NCBI GenBank assembly: GCA_014801535.1
Contig: JAAVEA010000011.1
Coordinates: 58,608 to 122,607, forward strand
Source: Bacteroides sp.
Lineage (GTDB): Bacteria > Bacteroidota > Bacteroidia > Bacteroidales > Muribaculaceae
Reading direction: 5' to 3'
DNA: 64,000 nucleotides
Shown here: positions 17,314 to 25,447 of the stretch, piece by piece
Position numbering within the stretch: position 1 is the stretch's first letter
Layout of the letters: each line of letters begins with the position of its first letter
The notes under the pieces: model-generated
The model's database searches: none
The model's input: only the letters and a program-made list of their open reading frames with translations
What the model was told of the DNA's origin: nothing
Translations under genes and position numbers: made by a program

Positions 17314-17341
17314 TTCAATCTCTCCTACTCTCTCCTCTCTT

Positions 17342-17369
17342 CTATCTCCTATCTCCTATCTCCTATCTA
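17342..17369. repeat. 7-bp tandem repeat (CTATCTC x4) in the capsid leader
   Basis: Four units of CTATCTC, the last ending CTATCTA, in a pyrimidine-rich non-coding stretch (17320-17382) between the protease and capsid genes. Length may vary by slippage. Confidence 0.75.
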
Positions 17370-17409
17370 TCTTTCTTTCTGATAACTTACAAATTTTATT
17401 TCACTATTC

Positions 17410-18471
17410 ATGGGAAAAGTTAACTACACCGAAGAGGATTTCCAGAAGGCTGCCATATCTTTCAAAAACGATCTCGTGGCAATCCCGGTTCTCTCTCTTA
17501 AGGATACCACCAAATTCATGACCGTAGTCACCGGCGTCCGCTATGAGGAGCTGGTAGGCACGAAATCCACCAATGCCAGGTTCCGTCCCGCCGGCTCCAA
17601 GAAGGAGGCCGACCAGGTGGATCTGAACCTCAATCTCCGCGCTCTCAAAACTTATCTCGGGGATCTTACCGCTGAGTTCGATCCCAACACAGCGATCACT
17701 CTCCTTCTCGGCCACCGTGCCTCTCAGGCTTCGGGCGAGGATCTGAAGGATGTTCCTTCTGCAAAGGAGGTACTCGCTCTCATTGCCAAGGATGCCGCCG
17801 AGGATCTCGTATATGTGATCTGGTTCGGCAAGCGCGACCCTAACAGCGCGGATCCCTTCGCCCTGTTCGACGGTTTCGATACGATAACTCTTCAGGAGAT
17901 CGAGGCCGGAACTATATCTGAAGAGAACCGAAACCTTCTCGAGATCGAGGAGACTATCACTGTCGATAATATTCTCCGTGTCACCGAGAAGATCATTGAC
18001 TTCATGGATCCGAAGCTCCGCAAGCAGGAATGTTTCCTTTATTGTCCGCAGTGGTTCGCCGATCTCTATAACCGCGCCTACAAGAAGGAGTCGGCCGGTA
18101 TCTCATACAATGACAAATTCGAACAGGCTTACGTCGAGGGCTCCAACAAGAAGCTGACTCTCGCCCCAATGGAGGGGAAGGAGGGCTCGGAGTTCCTCCA
18201 TATCGCCCCCAAGAACATAATGCTTTTCGGCTGCGACCAGGAGTCGGACGAGGAGAATGTAAAGGTCAAGGAGTATGCCCCGCGCGTACTTACCTTCCTG
18301 ATGAATCTTTTCCTCGGGGCACAGTTCCGCTCCGTGCATTCCTCACAGCTCTGTGTCGTGCGTCACAACACACGCGTGGCTGCAAAGGAGGATCCTGAAC
18401 AGGATAACAAAGGTCAGGATGATGTGGCCGGACTGCAGGTTCAGGGGCCGGATGATGTGGCCGGCGAGTAA
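17410..18471 (+). CDS. Major capsid protein (HK97-type, putative)
   Basis: 353 aa, directly after the protease/scaffold gene. The sequence has capsid-like features: a central EIEAGTISEENRNLLEI, EKIIDFMDPKLRKQECFLYCPQ, FLHIAPKNIMLFGCDQES, and a C-terminal FLGAQFRSVHSSQLCVVRHNT that fits the P-domain end of HK97-fold capsids. The last 30 residues contain a short repeat (GQDDVAGLQ/GPDDVAGE). Size and position support the call; individual motifs are not diagnostic. Confidence 0.75.
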   Translation: MGKVNYTEEDFQKAAISFKNDLVAIPVLSLKDTTKFMTVVTGVRYEELVGTKSTNARFRPAGSKKEADQVDLNLNLRALKTYLGDLTAEFDPNTAITLLLGHRASQASGEDLKDVPSAKEVLALIAKDAAEDLVYVIWFGKRDPNSADPFALFDGFDTITLQEIEAGTISEENRNLLEIEETITVDNILRVTEKIIDFMDPKLRKQECFLYCPQWFADLYNRAYKKESAGISYNDKFEQAYVEGSNKKLTLAPMEGKEGSEFLHIAPKNIMLFGCDQESDEENVKVKEYAPRVLTFLMNLFLGAQFRSVHSSQLCVVRHNTRVAAKEDPEQDNKGQDDVAGLQVQGPDDVAGE

Positions 18472-18505
18472 TTTCTGAATCATTAACTTACCAACCATTT
18501 CTATT

Positions 18506-19120
18506 ATGTCTAAAGATGCTTGCTCTATAGCGCAGCAGTCGCTCGACTGGTGCGAGGGTACGCCGGAGCCCGCCGGTATCCGCCGGACCTCTTATTATAC
18601 AGCTTTCTCTAATCTCGTGAAATACCCCCGTCTCCCCGTTGATCATCGCGGTCGTCCAACCTCTTCTGTCCTCAAGGGTGAGTTCGTGATGAAGGGCGAC
18701 GCCGTGTTCCACAAGATCGTTTTCCTTCCGGAAAAATCCACTTTCACTTCCGAGACGCAGGGGGAATACCCTTCGCAGTCGCAGCTCGATAAGCTCACGC
18801 TCCTGCATCCCGGTGTAGGCCCTGAGGCCGTGATGGCTCAGGTATCGATCAACAACACCAAGAATGTATTCCTCTTCCAGGACAAGAAGGGCCGCTGGCG
18901 TATGGTCGGACATCCCGATTATGACGATATGAAGAATTCTGTCGCTCAGGATCTCGGCCAGGGTTCCGCCGGAACTACCTCTACCACTATCTCTGTCGAG
19001 GCTCCGAATCTCGTCTCAGCTCCTTTCTTCTCCGGTACGATCACAACCGATGAGGGCGAGATCGATCTTACCTCAGATCTTATTCAGGTGGATATGGATC
19101 CGGAGGATGCCCAGCCCTGA
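18506..19120 (+). CDS. Putative tail tube or head decoration protein
   Basis: 204 aa, 34 bp after the capsid gene. Beta-rich with many Gly/Thr: HRGRPTSSVLKGEFVMKGDAVFHKIVFLPEKSTFTSETQGEYPSQSQLDKLTLLHPGVG. Two Cys near the N-terminus (CSIAQQSLDWC). The C-terminus is Thr/Asp-rich. Bacteroidales prophages often have such a protein after the capsid, but I cannot decide between tube and decoration. No enzymatic motif. Confidence 0.55.
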   Translation: MSKDACSIAQQSLDWCEGTPEPAGIRRTSYYTAFSNLVKYPRLPVDHRGRPTSSVLKGEFVMKGDAVFHKIVFLPEKSTFTSETQGEYPSQSQLDKLTLLHPGVGPEAVMAQVSINNTKNVFLFQDKKGRWRMVGHPDYDDMKNSVAQDLGQGSAGTTSTTISVEAPNLVSAPFFSGTITTDEGEIDLTSDLIQVDMDPEDAQP

Positions 19121-19122
19121 TC

Positions 19123-19773
19123 ATGATTCTCGATCCCGCTGATTTCGATTTCCCGGATATCCCCGATATCGATATCTCCGATATATCCCTCCCTGATATC
19201 GGGGAGCCGGGAAACAACGGTATCAGGAGTTTTCAGGAGACGGAACGCCACAAGGCATGGAACGAGGATGCCGCCGACGTGGCGCGCTGCGATTTCGCTT
19301 CGGGCCGCGCACAGCTCATTCTCCGGGGTTCCTTCCGTTCGATATCACTTTGGCGTCGTTCCCTGAAGGGTGCCTCTCTCAAGGAGATCAAGGAGTCCGG
19401 CGAGATGATCCCTTTCTTCATCGACAACATGGCTCAGTTCATCGCCTCCGTTATCGGGGATGCGCTCGATCCGGATCAGTTCGCGGTAGTCGCTCCTCCG
19501 AAACGTCGCCACAAGATCCGCAATTTCGCCGCTCTCGTAGCTGAAGGTATCGCCCGTGAGCTCGGGCTGAAGTTCTATGACGATTTCGCGCTATGCTCCT
19601 CCCGTCACAGGGTGGGCGCCGTGTTCACACACGCTTTCGTGCCGGAACAGAAAAATATAATCGTCTTCGATGATATCGTCACTACAGGCTCAACGCTGAT
19701 CTCGATGAAGAATCTCCTCGATTCCTTAGGTAAGAATTCTATCATGTTCACCGCAATCCTTAACAAAAAATGA
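19123..19773 (+). CDS. Phage phosphoribosyltransferase-like protein
   Basis: 216 aa. The C-terminal half has the type I PRTase signature IIVFDDIVTTGSTLISM (about 183), the PRPP-binding loop, preceded by FAVVAPPKRRHKIRNFAALVAEGIARELG, as in ComF-like PRTases. The N-terminus has an acidic repeat (DFDFPDIPDIDISDISLPDI) with no parallel I know, then a helical part. PRTases move phosphoribosyl groups in nucleotide salvage; the substrate here is unknown. It is inside the head/tail operon, 2 bp after the preceding gene, which is unusual for such an enzyme. Confidence 0.7.
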   Translation: MILDPADFDFPDIPDIDISDISLPDIGEPGNNGIRSFQETERHKAWNEDAADVARCDFASGRAQLILRGSFRSISLWRRSLKGASLKEIKESGEMIPFFIDNMAQFIASVIGDALDPDQFAVVAPPKRRHKIRNFAALVAEGIARELGLKFYDDFALCSSRHRVGAVFTHAFVPEQKNIIVFDDIVTTGSTLISMKNLLDSLGKNSIMFTAILNKK

Positions 19774-19774
19774 T

Positions 19775-20347
19775 ATGTCCGATTTCTCATCTCTGATAAG
19801 ATCCTATCTCCGCTCTGATCCCGCCGACCGCGACCTGTCAAAGGGCGCGCTCCTCCTGCTGCGTATCCATGGCAACGAATTCCGTTACAACGCCATGATC
19901 CGCAATCTTCAGGCTAACGCACAGCAGATCGAGGACGAGCTTAAGGATTACCTCCGGCGCCGTGACTCGATCCCATCCAAGGAGGAAGCCCTGCAGATCC
20001 GGAAGGAGGCACAGGCTTTGATAGATGCCAAGGGAAAACGTCAGCCGGACTCCGGCTCTGCCGTGGCGGGAGCCTCCGAGCTTCCGCAAGTCAGCGGACG
20101 CGATTTCAAGGCCGGAAAACGGACTGATCATGACTCGCTCCCGGAGCATATTCAGCTGATCTTCGAGCAGAACATGGCGCTCAAACGCAGAATGAGCCAG
20201 TATCACCTCGAGATCCGCAACCTCCTGAAATCATCCAAGGATTGCGCATCCGCCGATCTCAAGACTCTCGTGACACTCCTCAAGGAAGCGGATATCACAT
20301 ATCGCAAAAACTGGAAAACTTACGACAGATATGGCAGTCAAGGATAA
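19775..20347 (+). CDS. Coiled-coil phage protein, unknown
   Basis: 190 aa, highly charged and helical. It contains NLQANAQQIEDELKDYLRRRD and IPSKEEALQIRKEAQALIDAKG, then a disordered segment, then EQNMALKRRMSQYHLEIRNLLKSSKD. It starts 1 bp after the PRTase stop and overlaps the PLD-like gene by 17 bp. No family recognised; perhaps a packaging-complex or scaffold partner. Confidence 0.6.
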   Translation: MSDFSSLIRSYLRSDPADRDLSKGALLLLRIHGNEFRYNAMIRNLQANAQQIEDELKDYLRRRDSIPSKEEALQIRKEAQALIDAKGKRQPDSGSAVAGASELPQVSGRDFKAGKRTDHDSLPEHIQLIFEQNMALKRRMSQYHLEIRNLLKSSKDCASADLKTLVTLLKEADITYRKNWKTYDRYGSQG

Positions 20348-20882
20348 GTCATTGCTCCACTCGCTCGATGAATTCCCGCAGCAGGTTCTTCTGACCAACA
20401 GGCTGCAGGTGGCCGATATACTCGAACATATCCTCGATTGGACAGGCCCGGCCGACCTTTGGCAAACCACCTTCTCTGTCTCCGAAGAGTTCCTCCGGCG
20501 CATGTTCTACATCCGTCAGCGCGGAAAGATCATCTCCGCCAATGTGATCCTCGATTACAAGGGTGGCCAGAAGACTCTCAAGCTATGGCATTTCATTGAA
20601 TCCGTGTTCGACTCCTCTTTCATGGCCGACAATCACTCCAAGATCATTCTCGCAAAAGGAAGAAGTTCCGGAAGGGTCGTATCGGTCATAACATCCCAGA
20701 ACCTCACACGAGGCAACCGCTTCGAATCTTCAATCCTAACTACCGAACGCGATATCTTCTCATCTCTGCTCAAGGAATGGGAGGAGATAGCCGGCAGAAA
20801 ATCAATCCCGCTCGATGAACTACTCAGATCAGCAGCTGACAACCATTCAGAAATTGGCTTCGGTTTACCTCACGGTATCTGA
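20331..20882 (+). CDS. PLD-like (HKD-type) phage protein
   Basis: 183 aa. The segment FMADNHSKIILAKGRSSGRVV with ITSQNLTRGNRFES has the H-x-K-x(n)-S/N-x-N-x-x-R-x-x-x-x-E layout of the phospholipase D/Nuc superfamily. Only one HKD half is present, so it would have to dimerise like Nuc-type nucleases. It overlaps both neighbours (17 bp upstream, 68 bp downstream), so it is firmly in the packaging module. Nuclease or phosphodiesterase activity is inference. Confidence 0.6.
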   Translation: MAVKDKSLLHSLDEFPQQVLLTNRLQVADILEHILDWTGPADLWQTTFSVSEEFLRRMFYIRQRGKIISANVILDYKGGQKTLKLWHFIESVFDSSFMADNHSKIILAKGRSSGRVVSVITSQNLTRGNRFESSILTTERDIFSSLLKEWEEIAGRKSIPLDELLRSAADNHSEIGFGLPHGI

Positions 20883-21090
20883 TATCGCTGCAATGTTGGA
20901 AGTCGCTCCGGATATCCTCCGTGATGACATCCGCGATAAGTCACACCCCGCCTCAATCGCCTACCGCAAAGGGAAACTGCACACGAAGCTCGCCCTGCAC
21001 TCGCAGGAGGTGAAACTCGCTTCGATCGGTTCCCCGCTCGCTCTTGAGAACGCCCGTCGCAATCTTCTCGACATGGAGGATGATGAATAA
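20815..21090 (+). CDS. Small HTH protein, possible terminase small subunit part
   Basis: 91 aa. QQLTTIQKLASVYLTVSDIAAMLEVAPDILRDDI is a helix-turn-helix of the kind found in terminase small subunits and gpNu1-like proteins, followed by a basic helix (HTKLALHSQEVKLASIG) and an acidic tail. It overlaps the PLD-like gene by 68 bp in another frame; no nearer ATG preserves the HTH. It is followed 10 bp later by another terminase-associated protein. Confidence 0.6.
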   Translation: MNYSDQQLTTIQKLASVYLTVSDIAAMLEVAPDILRDDIRDKSHPASIAYRKGKLHTKLALHSQEVKLASIGSPLALENARRNLLDMEDDE

Positions 21091-21100
21091 AATATAGCTT

Positions 21101-21703
21101 ATGTATGACAGTGGACTGGAGGCATGCAGACTCGACCTCTACACCTCCGAAGATGAATTGATGAAGAAATACCCGCAGCCGGTCGCCCAGAAAGTGATCC
21201 GTTGCCGCGCCATGCACCAGTGGATGCTCGCCAATCCGGCATCCAAGGATGCGCATTTCATCTCCGAGGATATATCCAGACATGGGATATCGAAGCCTAC
21301 AGCATACTCAGATCTCGCTATCGTCAAGGCGCTCCTCCCGATGCTCGACAAATCAACGCGGGAATTCCACCGATGGAGATTCAACGAGATGATCCTGAAA
21401 ACATTCGACATGGCAGAGAAACGCAAGGATGCGCGAACAATGGAACGAGCCGTCGCAACCTACGCCAAATTCAACACCGTCGATAAGGAGGAGCAGATGG
21501 AAATCCCGATTGACAAGCTCATCCCGCAGCCCTTCATCGCTACCGACGATCCCTCGGTACTCGGTATTAAACCGATCCCGAATCTCCGGGAACGCCAGCG
21601 CGCACTCATCGAGAAATATTCAAAGGAAACCGCCGACATCGAAGATATTTCATTCGAGGAGATCGACCTTCAGGAATCCCGCTTCTTCTCCGATGATGCC
21701 TAA
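21101..21703 (+). CDS. Putative terminase small subunit / packaging protein
   Basis: 200 aa. It has helix-turn-helix character (FISEDISRHGISKPTAYSDLAIVKALLPML), helical middle, then an acidic C-terminus (ADIEDISFEEIDLQESRFF). Bacteroidales prophages have such a gene before the portal. Together with the 91-aa gene it may recognise packaging sites. Terminase large is 4 kb away (25448), so the subunits are split. Confidence 0.5.
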   Translation: MYDSGLEACRLDLYTSEDELMKKYPQPVAQKVIRCRAMHQWMLANPASKDAHFISEDISRHGISKPTAYSDLAIVKALLPMLDKSTREFHRWRFNEMILKTFDMAEKRKDARTMERAVATYAKFNTVDKEEQMEIPIDKLIPQPFIATDDPSVLGIKPIPNLRERQRALIEKYSKETADIEDISFEEIDLQESRFFSDDA

Positions 21704-21720
21704 AAATTAATAAATAGTCA

Positions 21721-21733
21721 GCCGGATACCGGC
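21721..21733. repeat. Dispersed palindrome variant (GCCGG-ATA-CCGGC), portal leader
   Basis: Preceded by GTCA and ending 7 bp before the portal start codon. Related to the GCGGGACTCCCGC copies elsewhere. Confidence 0.6.
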
Positions 21734-21740
21734 AAAAATC

Positions 21741-23045
21741 ATGAATCCATCAGTAGAACTCATACCGAACGCCTGCGCTTCAGCAATCTTCACACCGGAC
21801 ACTTCCCGTGTCTTCAGGGAGGACTGCGACATCACACCAAAGGTGATAGATGATCAACGCTCCTACATCCCCTGGGGAGCTGACAACGAGATGCCATACA
21901 ATATCCTCAAGCTCATTGAGGATGATGAAACGGTCTCCACATGCAACATCTTCAACGCCGAAATATGCTATGGAGCAGGACTCAGATACAATACCTCCAA
22001 GCTCGAATCTGTCACATCCAAGTCCAGGACGGATATGGCTGATCAAATCAATGATTTCACCGACTGCAATTCAATCGAGGAGATGTATATGGGGCAATGC
22101 TTCGACATCAAAACCTTCGGATTCTCTGTCGCCGTCATCATCCTCAATGAAAAAGGAGACAGAATAGTCTCAGTAGCACGCCGAGAGGCAATGTACTGCC
22201 GATTCTCTCCTATCGACTCGGAAGGGAGAATCCGGTATGTGCATTACGCCAACTGGAGAAAATCATCTTCACCGGAGTCTATAGAGACTATCGAGCTCCT
22301 GGACCGACGCGATCCTTTCAATGATCTTAAAGATCGTATCTGGCGCGGAACGAAATGCAAAAAGTTCGCTGTTCTCGCGAAGCTCCCTACAGTGGATTCT
22401 ACATACTACCCTATCCCTTATTATGCGTCGCTTTTCCGCGGATCTTGGTATCGTATCAAAAGGGATATCGGGATTGCAAAACACTCGAAGCTCAGGAATA
22501 CCGCCCCCATCCGATATCATATCGAGATAGCCGATAAATACTGGGAAAATCTCTTTCAGGCGGAGAAAATCACCGACCCTAAAAAGAAACAGGACCGCGT
22601 GGCTCAGGCCAAGGCGGAGATCCTCGACTTCCTCTCGGGCGTAGAGAACTCCGGGAAAGCCTGGTTCTCGCAATATTACGTCACCCCCGACGGCCGTGAG
22701 ATGCACGATGTCAAGATCAACAAGATAGACAACTCGAAGGAGGGGGGCGACTGGGAATCTGACATTCAGGAAGCGGTCAATATGATCTGCTTCGTGATGC
22801 GCATACACTCGAACCTCGTAGGTTCGGTGCCCGGGAAATCGCAATCGAATAATTCCGGATCCGACAAAAGGGAGCTGTATACCATCTCCCAGGCCTCCCA
22901 GAAGATGTACCGCGACGCGATCTTCCGCCCCCACAAATTGATCATCCGGTTCAACGGTTGGAAGGGTGCTTTCCCGGAATGTCCATTCATTCAGCTCACA
23001 ACTCTCGACAAACACCGCGACGCCAAGGAAACAACTGTTAAATGA
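21741..23045 (+). CDS. Portal protein
   Basis: 434 aa. The N-terminal part (YIPWGADNEMPYNILKLIEDDETVSTCNIFNAEICYGAGLRY) is the usual portal opening. The core has MICFVMRIHSNLVGSVPGKSQSNNSGSDKRELYTISQ and KMYRDAIFRPHKLIIRFNGW, typical of Bacteroidetes phage portals. The portal forms the dodecameric channel at the capsid vertex. It precedes connector-like genes, with terminase large placed after the lysis genes. Confidence 0.8.
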   Translation: MNPSVELIPNACASAIFTPDTSRVFREDCDITPKVIDDQRSYIPWGADNEMPYNILKLIEDDETVSTCNIFNAEICYGAGLRYNTSKLESVTSKSRTDMADQINDFTDCNSIEEMYMGQCFDIKTFGFSVAVIILNEKGDRIVSVARREAMYCRFSPIDSEGRIRYVHYANWRKSSSPESIETIELLDRRDPFNDLKDRIWRGTKCKKFAVLAKLPTVDSTYYPIPYYASLFRGSWYRIKRDIGIAKHSKLRNTAPIRYHIEIADKYWENLFQAEKITDPKKKQDRVAQAKAEILDFLSGVENSGKAWFSQYYVTPDGREMHDVKINKIDNSKEGGDWESDIQEAVNMICFVMRIHSNLVGSVPGKSQSNNSGSDKRELYTISQASQKMYRDAIFRPHKLIIRFNGWKGAFPECPFIQLTTLDKHRDAKETTVK

Positions 23046-23046
23046 A

Positions 23047-23586
23047 ATGATCATGCAGGACAAGGACAATATAAACAAAATGTCAGCGGGACTCCCGCAC
23101 GGCTGGGATGCCGGTCTATATTTCAAGGGCCTCCATGCCCGGAACAAACTCGCCCGCACTCTCGGTTTCTCATTCGGATCATGCTCCGGACTGCAAGGAT
23201 TCTACGACGCACTGGCACAGGCCGGTTCTTCGCCAAACTTCATCGCCGTCGATGACTCCTCCGAAGGATACACGGCACTGCACAATTCTCCTTTCGTTCG
23301 CACTGTCAAGACTATATTCTTCACGATGAAACACAAAGCCGGGGACATGAATGCAAGAAAATACGCAATGGCCCTGATGCGCGAAATATTCCGACAATTC
23401 ATGTCGGCTCTAATACGTGAGAAAGTAAAGCTCGAAGAAAACAACATCTCGATCGACCCACGGATCCAGTTCAACGAAATAGAATCCTATTTTTTCACCG
23501 GCGCCGCATGTGCTTACTTCCAGATAGCCGTCGATATCCCGCAGGATCTCCGCTTCAACCCCTCAGAATGGACAGACGATGAATAA
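23047..23586 (+). CDS. Phage head-completion-type protein, unknown
   Basis: 179 aa from the ATG at 23047 (also 23053), 1 bp after the portal stop. Contains ARTLGFSFGSCSGLQGFYDALAQAG, KYAMALMREIFRQFMSALIREKVKLEEN and YFFTGAACAYFQIAVDIP. No family recognised; the position just after the portal fits a connector. A copy of the GC palindrome lies in its codons 14-18 (SAGLP). Confidence 0.6.
   Translation: MIMQDKDNINKMSAGLPHGWDAGLYFKGLHARNKLARTLGFSFGSCSGLQGFYDALAQAGSSPNFIAVDDSSEGYTALHNSPFVRTVKTIFFTMKHKAGDMNARKYAMALMREIFRQFMSALIREKVKLEENNISIDPRIQFNEIESYFFTGAACAYFQIAVDIPQDLRFNPSEWTDDE
23086..23098. repeat. Dispersed palindrome copy (GCGGGACTCCCGC)
   Basis: In the start of the gene after the portal, preceded by GTCA, encoding SAGLP. 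Confidence 0.7.
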
Positions 23587-24031
23587 CAGCAAGCCAACCG
23601 AACAGGACAGGATAGACTCAAGACGAAAATTCGTCAGCGCATTTAACGCTACCATGGTCAAGATCTGGACCGAGCGCATAACGCTCCTTAAGGTCTTCGA
23701 CACAGGAGGATTATATCATTCGGTAGGAACATTAACTTTACCGCATACTCCTAAAATGAATTCAGATGTTTCAGATTTTACTCTGACAGAAGAATTCAGC
23801 ACTCACGGACTCTGGCAGAACTACGGCGTCGGACGAGAGACTCCGCGCGGTAATCCCGGAGACATCGGACGCCCAAAGGTAAGGAAGAAAAAGCCCTGGT
23901 TCGACCGCAAATACTTCGGATCAGTTCTCAATCTCCGCGACTTCATGGCAGACTCATTCTGCCAGCAGTACATGGCCATGTTCTCCAACGCCTTCTCCGA
24001 CCGGACGCTCCGCGCACAGGCAACATTATAA
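23579..24031 (+). CDS. Putative tail completion / gp10-like neck protein
   Basis: 150 aa, overlapping the previous gene by 8 bp. Basic; contains VFDTGGLYHSVGTLTL, FSTHGLWQNYGVGRETPRGN and RKKKPWFDRKYFGSVLNLRDFM, a pattern I associate with HK97 gp10-like neck proteins of Bacteroidales phages. Expected to seal the head-tail interface. Confidence 0.6.
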   Translation: MNNSKPTEQDRIDSRRKFVSAFNATMVKIWTERITLLKVFDTGGLYHSVGTLTLPHTPKMNSDVSDFTLTEEFSTHGLWQNYGVGRETPRGNPGDIGRPKVRKKKPWFDRKYFGSVLNLRDFMADSFCQQYMAMFSNAFSDRTLRAQATL

Positions 24032-24046
24032 AAGAATTTATAAGTT

Positions 24047-24091
24047 ACCTCCGATAACTCCAATAATTCAGATAACTCCAATAACTCCGAT
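24047..24091. repeat. 9-bp tandem repeat, 5 units, ahead of the holin gene
   Basis: Units ACCTCCGAT, AACTCCAAT, AATTCAGAT, AACTCCAAT, AACTCCGAT, followed by AAAGAAAAC and the ATG at 24102. The same repeat with 16 units is at 30091-30234. Confidence 0.8.
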
Positions 24092-24101
24092 AAAGAAAAC
24101 A

Positions 24102-24386
24102 ATGCGACATCTCAAACAGGAATTCGACAAGCTCTCCATACGCGAGATCATCGTTTACACAATCGCAGCACTCGGACAGATCGCAATGATCGTCCTCGTA
24201 TTCCTCGGAATGTACCTCGAACCAAAAGGAGAGATACACTCATCCGTACTCACATGCTACGGCCTCGAATGCGGATTCACCACCGCACTGCTCGGAATCT
24301 CACAACACTACTCCGCAGAATTGAGAAACTTCAAATCAAATATCACAACCCTATTGAAAGATACAGCCAATGAATCCAACACTTAA
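24102..24386 (+). CDS. Putative holin (small membrane protein)
   Basis: 94 aa. Charged N-terminus, then hydrophobic segments IIVYTIAALGQIAMIVLVFLGMYL (about 17-40) and CGFTTALLGISQHY (about 62-75), charged C-terminus. It lies directly before the endolysin (overlap 17 bp) and u-spanin genes, the usual holin position. Role from topology and position only. Confidence 0.6.
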   Translation: MRHLKQEFDKLSIREIIVYTIAALGQIAMIVLVFLGMYLEPKGEIHSSVLTCYGLECGFTTALLGISQHYSAELRNFKSNITTLLKDTANESNT

Positions 24387-24990
24387 ACGAGGCTCGAAAG
24401 GATCCCAGGTAATCACACTCCAGAAAAAACTGTCACTCAATCCCGACGGGATCTTCGGACCGCTCACAGAAGAAGCCGTAAAGCAATTCCAGAAATCAAA
24501 AGGCCTCACGGCCGACGGAATCGTAGGTCCCCTCACATGGGCAGCCCTCGGTGTGGCCGCCGCAGCCCGCCAAATAGATGAGATAATCATCCATTACACA
24601 GCCACTCCCCAAGGAGAGGAATTCTCAAACGCACAGATAAAAGCTTCACATCTCGCCAGAGGATTCTCCGACATCGGATATCACTGGGTCATCGGCCTCG
24701 ACGGAGAAATCCGCCAAGGACGATCCGAAGCCATCGCCGGAGCACACTGCACCGGCCACAACACACGCTCCATCGGAATATGCTACGTCGGCGGATGTCC
24801 ACCCAGATCCGTCAAAGGATGGCAGAATATCGGCATCGACACAAGAACCGAACCACAGAAAAAAGCCCTCCTCTCACTCATACGTCAGATCAAGACAAAA
24901 TATCCCCGCGCCACAGTTCACGGACACAACGAATTTGCCAACAAACCATGCCCCGGATTCGACGCACAAAAAGAATACGCTTCGCTATGA
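24370..24990 (+). CDS. Endolysin: peptidoglycan-binding domain plus N-acetylmuramoyl-L-alanine amidase
   Basis: 206 aa. N-terminal PG_binding_1 domain (about 3-60): LKRGSKGSQVITLQKKL, GPLTEEAVKQFQKSKGLTADGIVGPLTW. C-terminal zinc amidase_2 domain (about 72-200): IIIHYTATPQ (His ligand), FSDIGYHWVIGLDGEIRQG, GHNTRSIGICYVGG, ATVHGHNEFANKPCPGFD (second His). It cleaves the MurNAc-L-Ala bond. No signal peptide, so it depends on the holin. It overlaps the holin gene by 17 bp and the u-spanin gene by 4 bp (ATGA). Confidence 0.9.
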   Translation: MNPTLKRGSKGSQVITLQKKLSLNPDGIFGPLTEEAVKQFQKSKGLTADGIVGPLTWAALGVAAAARQIDEIIIHYTATPQGEEFSNAQIKASHLARGFSDIGYHWVIGLDGEIRQGRSEAIAGAHCTGHNTRSIGICYVGGCPPRSVKGWQNIGIDTRTEPQKKALLSLIRQIKTKYPRATVHGHNEFANKPCPGFDAQKEYASL

Positions 24991-25409
24991 GAAAGTTCAT
25001 CGCCCTGATCGCCATTCTGATCCTGCTGCTCGCCTCGGCCTGCAGCAGGACAATCTACATCCCCACCGAACATCTCGAAGTGCGGACCGATACTCTCCGG
25101 CTCTCCTCCGTGAGCTCTGACACGGTATATTTACACGACAAAGTGTTCGTGGCCATGAAAGGGGATACTGTATTCATCCGCAAGAATCATTACCGAACGA
25201 AGATAAGCGTTATCCATGATACCGTATATCGCACACGCAACGACACAGTACGCATCTCCGAGCCCTCAAAGGCACTCGCAAAAGCCGTGGCATCCCAAGC
25301 CTCGAAAGATAAATCAATCGCTCTACCGGTAGTTTCCATCTTATTGATACTGGCACTGGGATTATCACTCTATCTCCTCTATCTCCTATATCGCCTGAAA
25401 AACAAATAG
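24987..25409 (+). CDS. Putative unimolecular spanin (u-spanin)
   Basis: 140 aa from the ATG at 24987, which overlaps the endolysin stop as ATGA. The N-terminus is a lipoprotein signal with lipobox (LLLASAC), the middle is beta-rich (VSSDTVYLHDKVFVAM, DTVFIRKNHYRTKISVIHD), and a single transmembrane helix is at the C-terminus (SIALPVVSILLILALGLSLYLLYLL) followed by RLKNK. An outer-membrane lipid anchor plus a C-terminal inner-membrane helix in one chain is the topology of T1 gp11-type u-spanins, which fuse the two membranes at lysis. The C-terminal helix is the distinguishing feature. Confidence 0.7.
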   Translation: MRKFIALIAILILLLASACSRTIYIPTEHLEVRTDTLRLSSVSSDTVYLHDKVFVAMKGDTVFIRKNHYRTKISVIHDTVYRTRNDTVRISEPSKALAKAVASQASKDKSIALPVVSILLILALGLSLYLLYLLYRLKNK

Positions 25410-25412
25410 TCT

Positions 25413-25425
25413 GCGGGACTCCCGC
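25413..25425. repeat. Dispersed palindrome copy (GCGGGACTCCCGC), terL leader
   Basis: Non-coding copy ending 22 bp before the TerL start. It shares a longer 27-bp block with the copy at 31259-31285 (flank CCGGACCCCG). Confidence 0.7.
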
Positions 25426-25447
25426 CCGGACCCCGCCCCGTGAAGAA

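Noticed and set aside
22269..23159. 296-aa reverse frame across the portal gene
   Set aside because: Antisense shadow of a clear portal protein; no motif.
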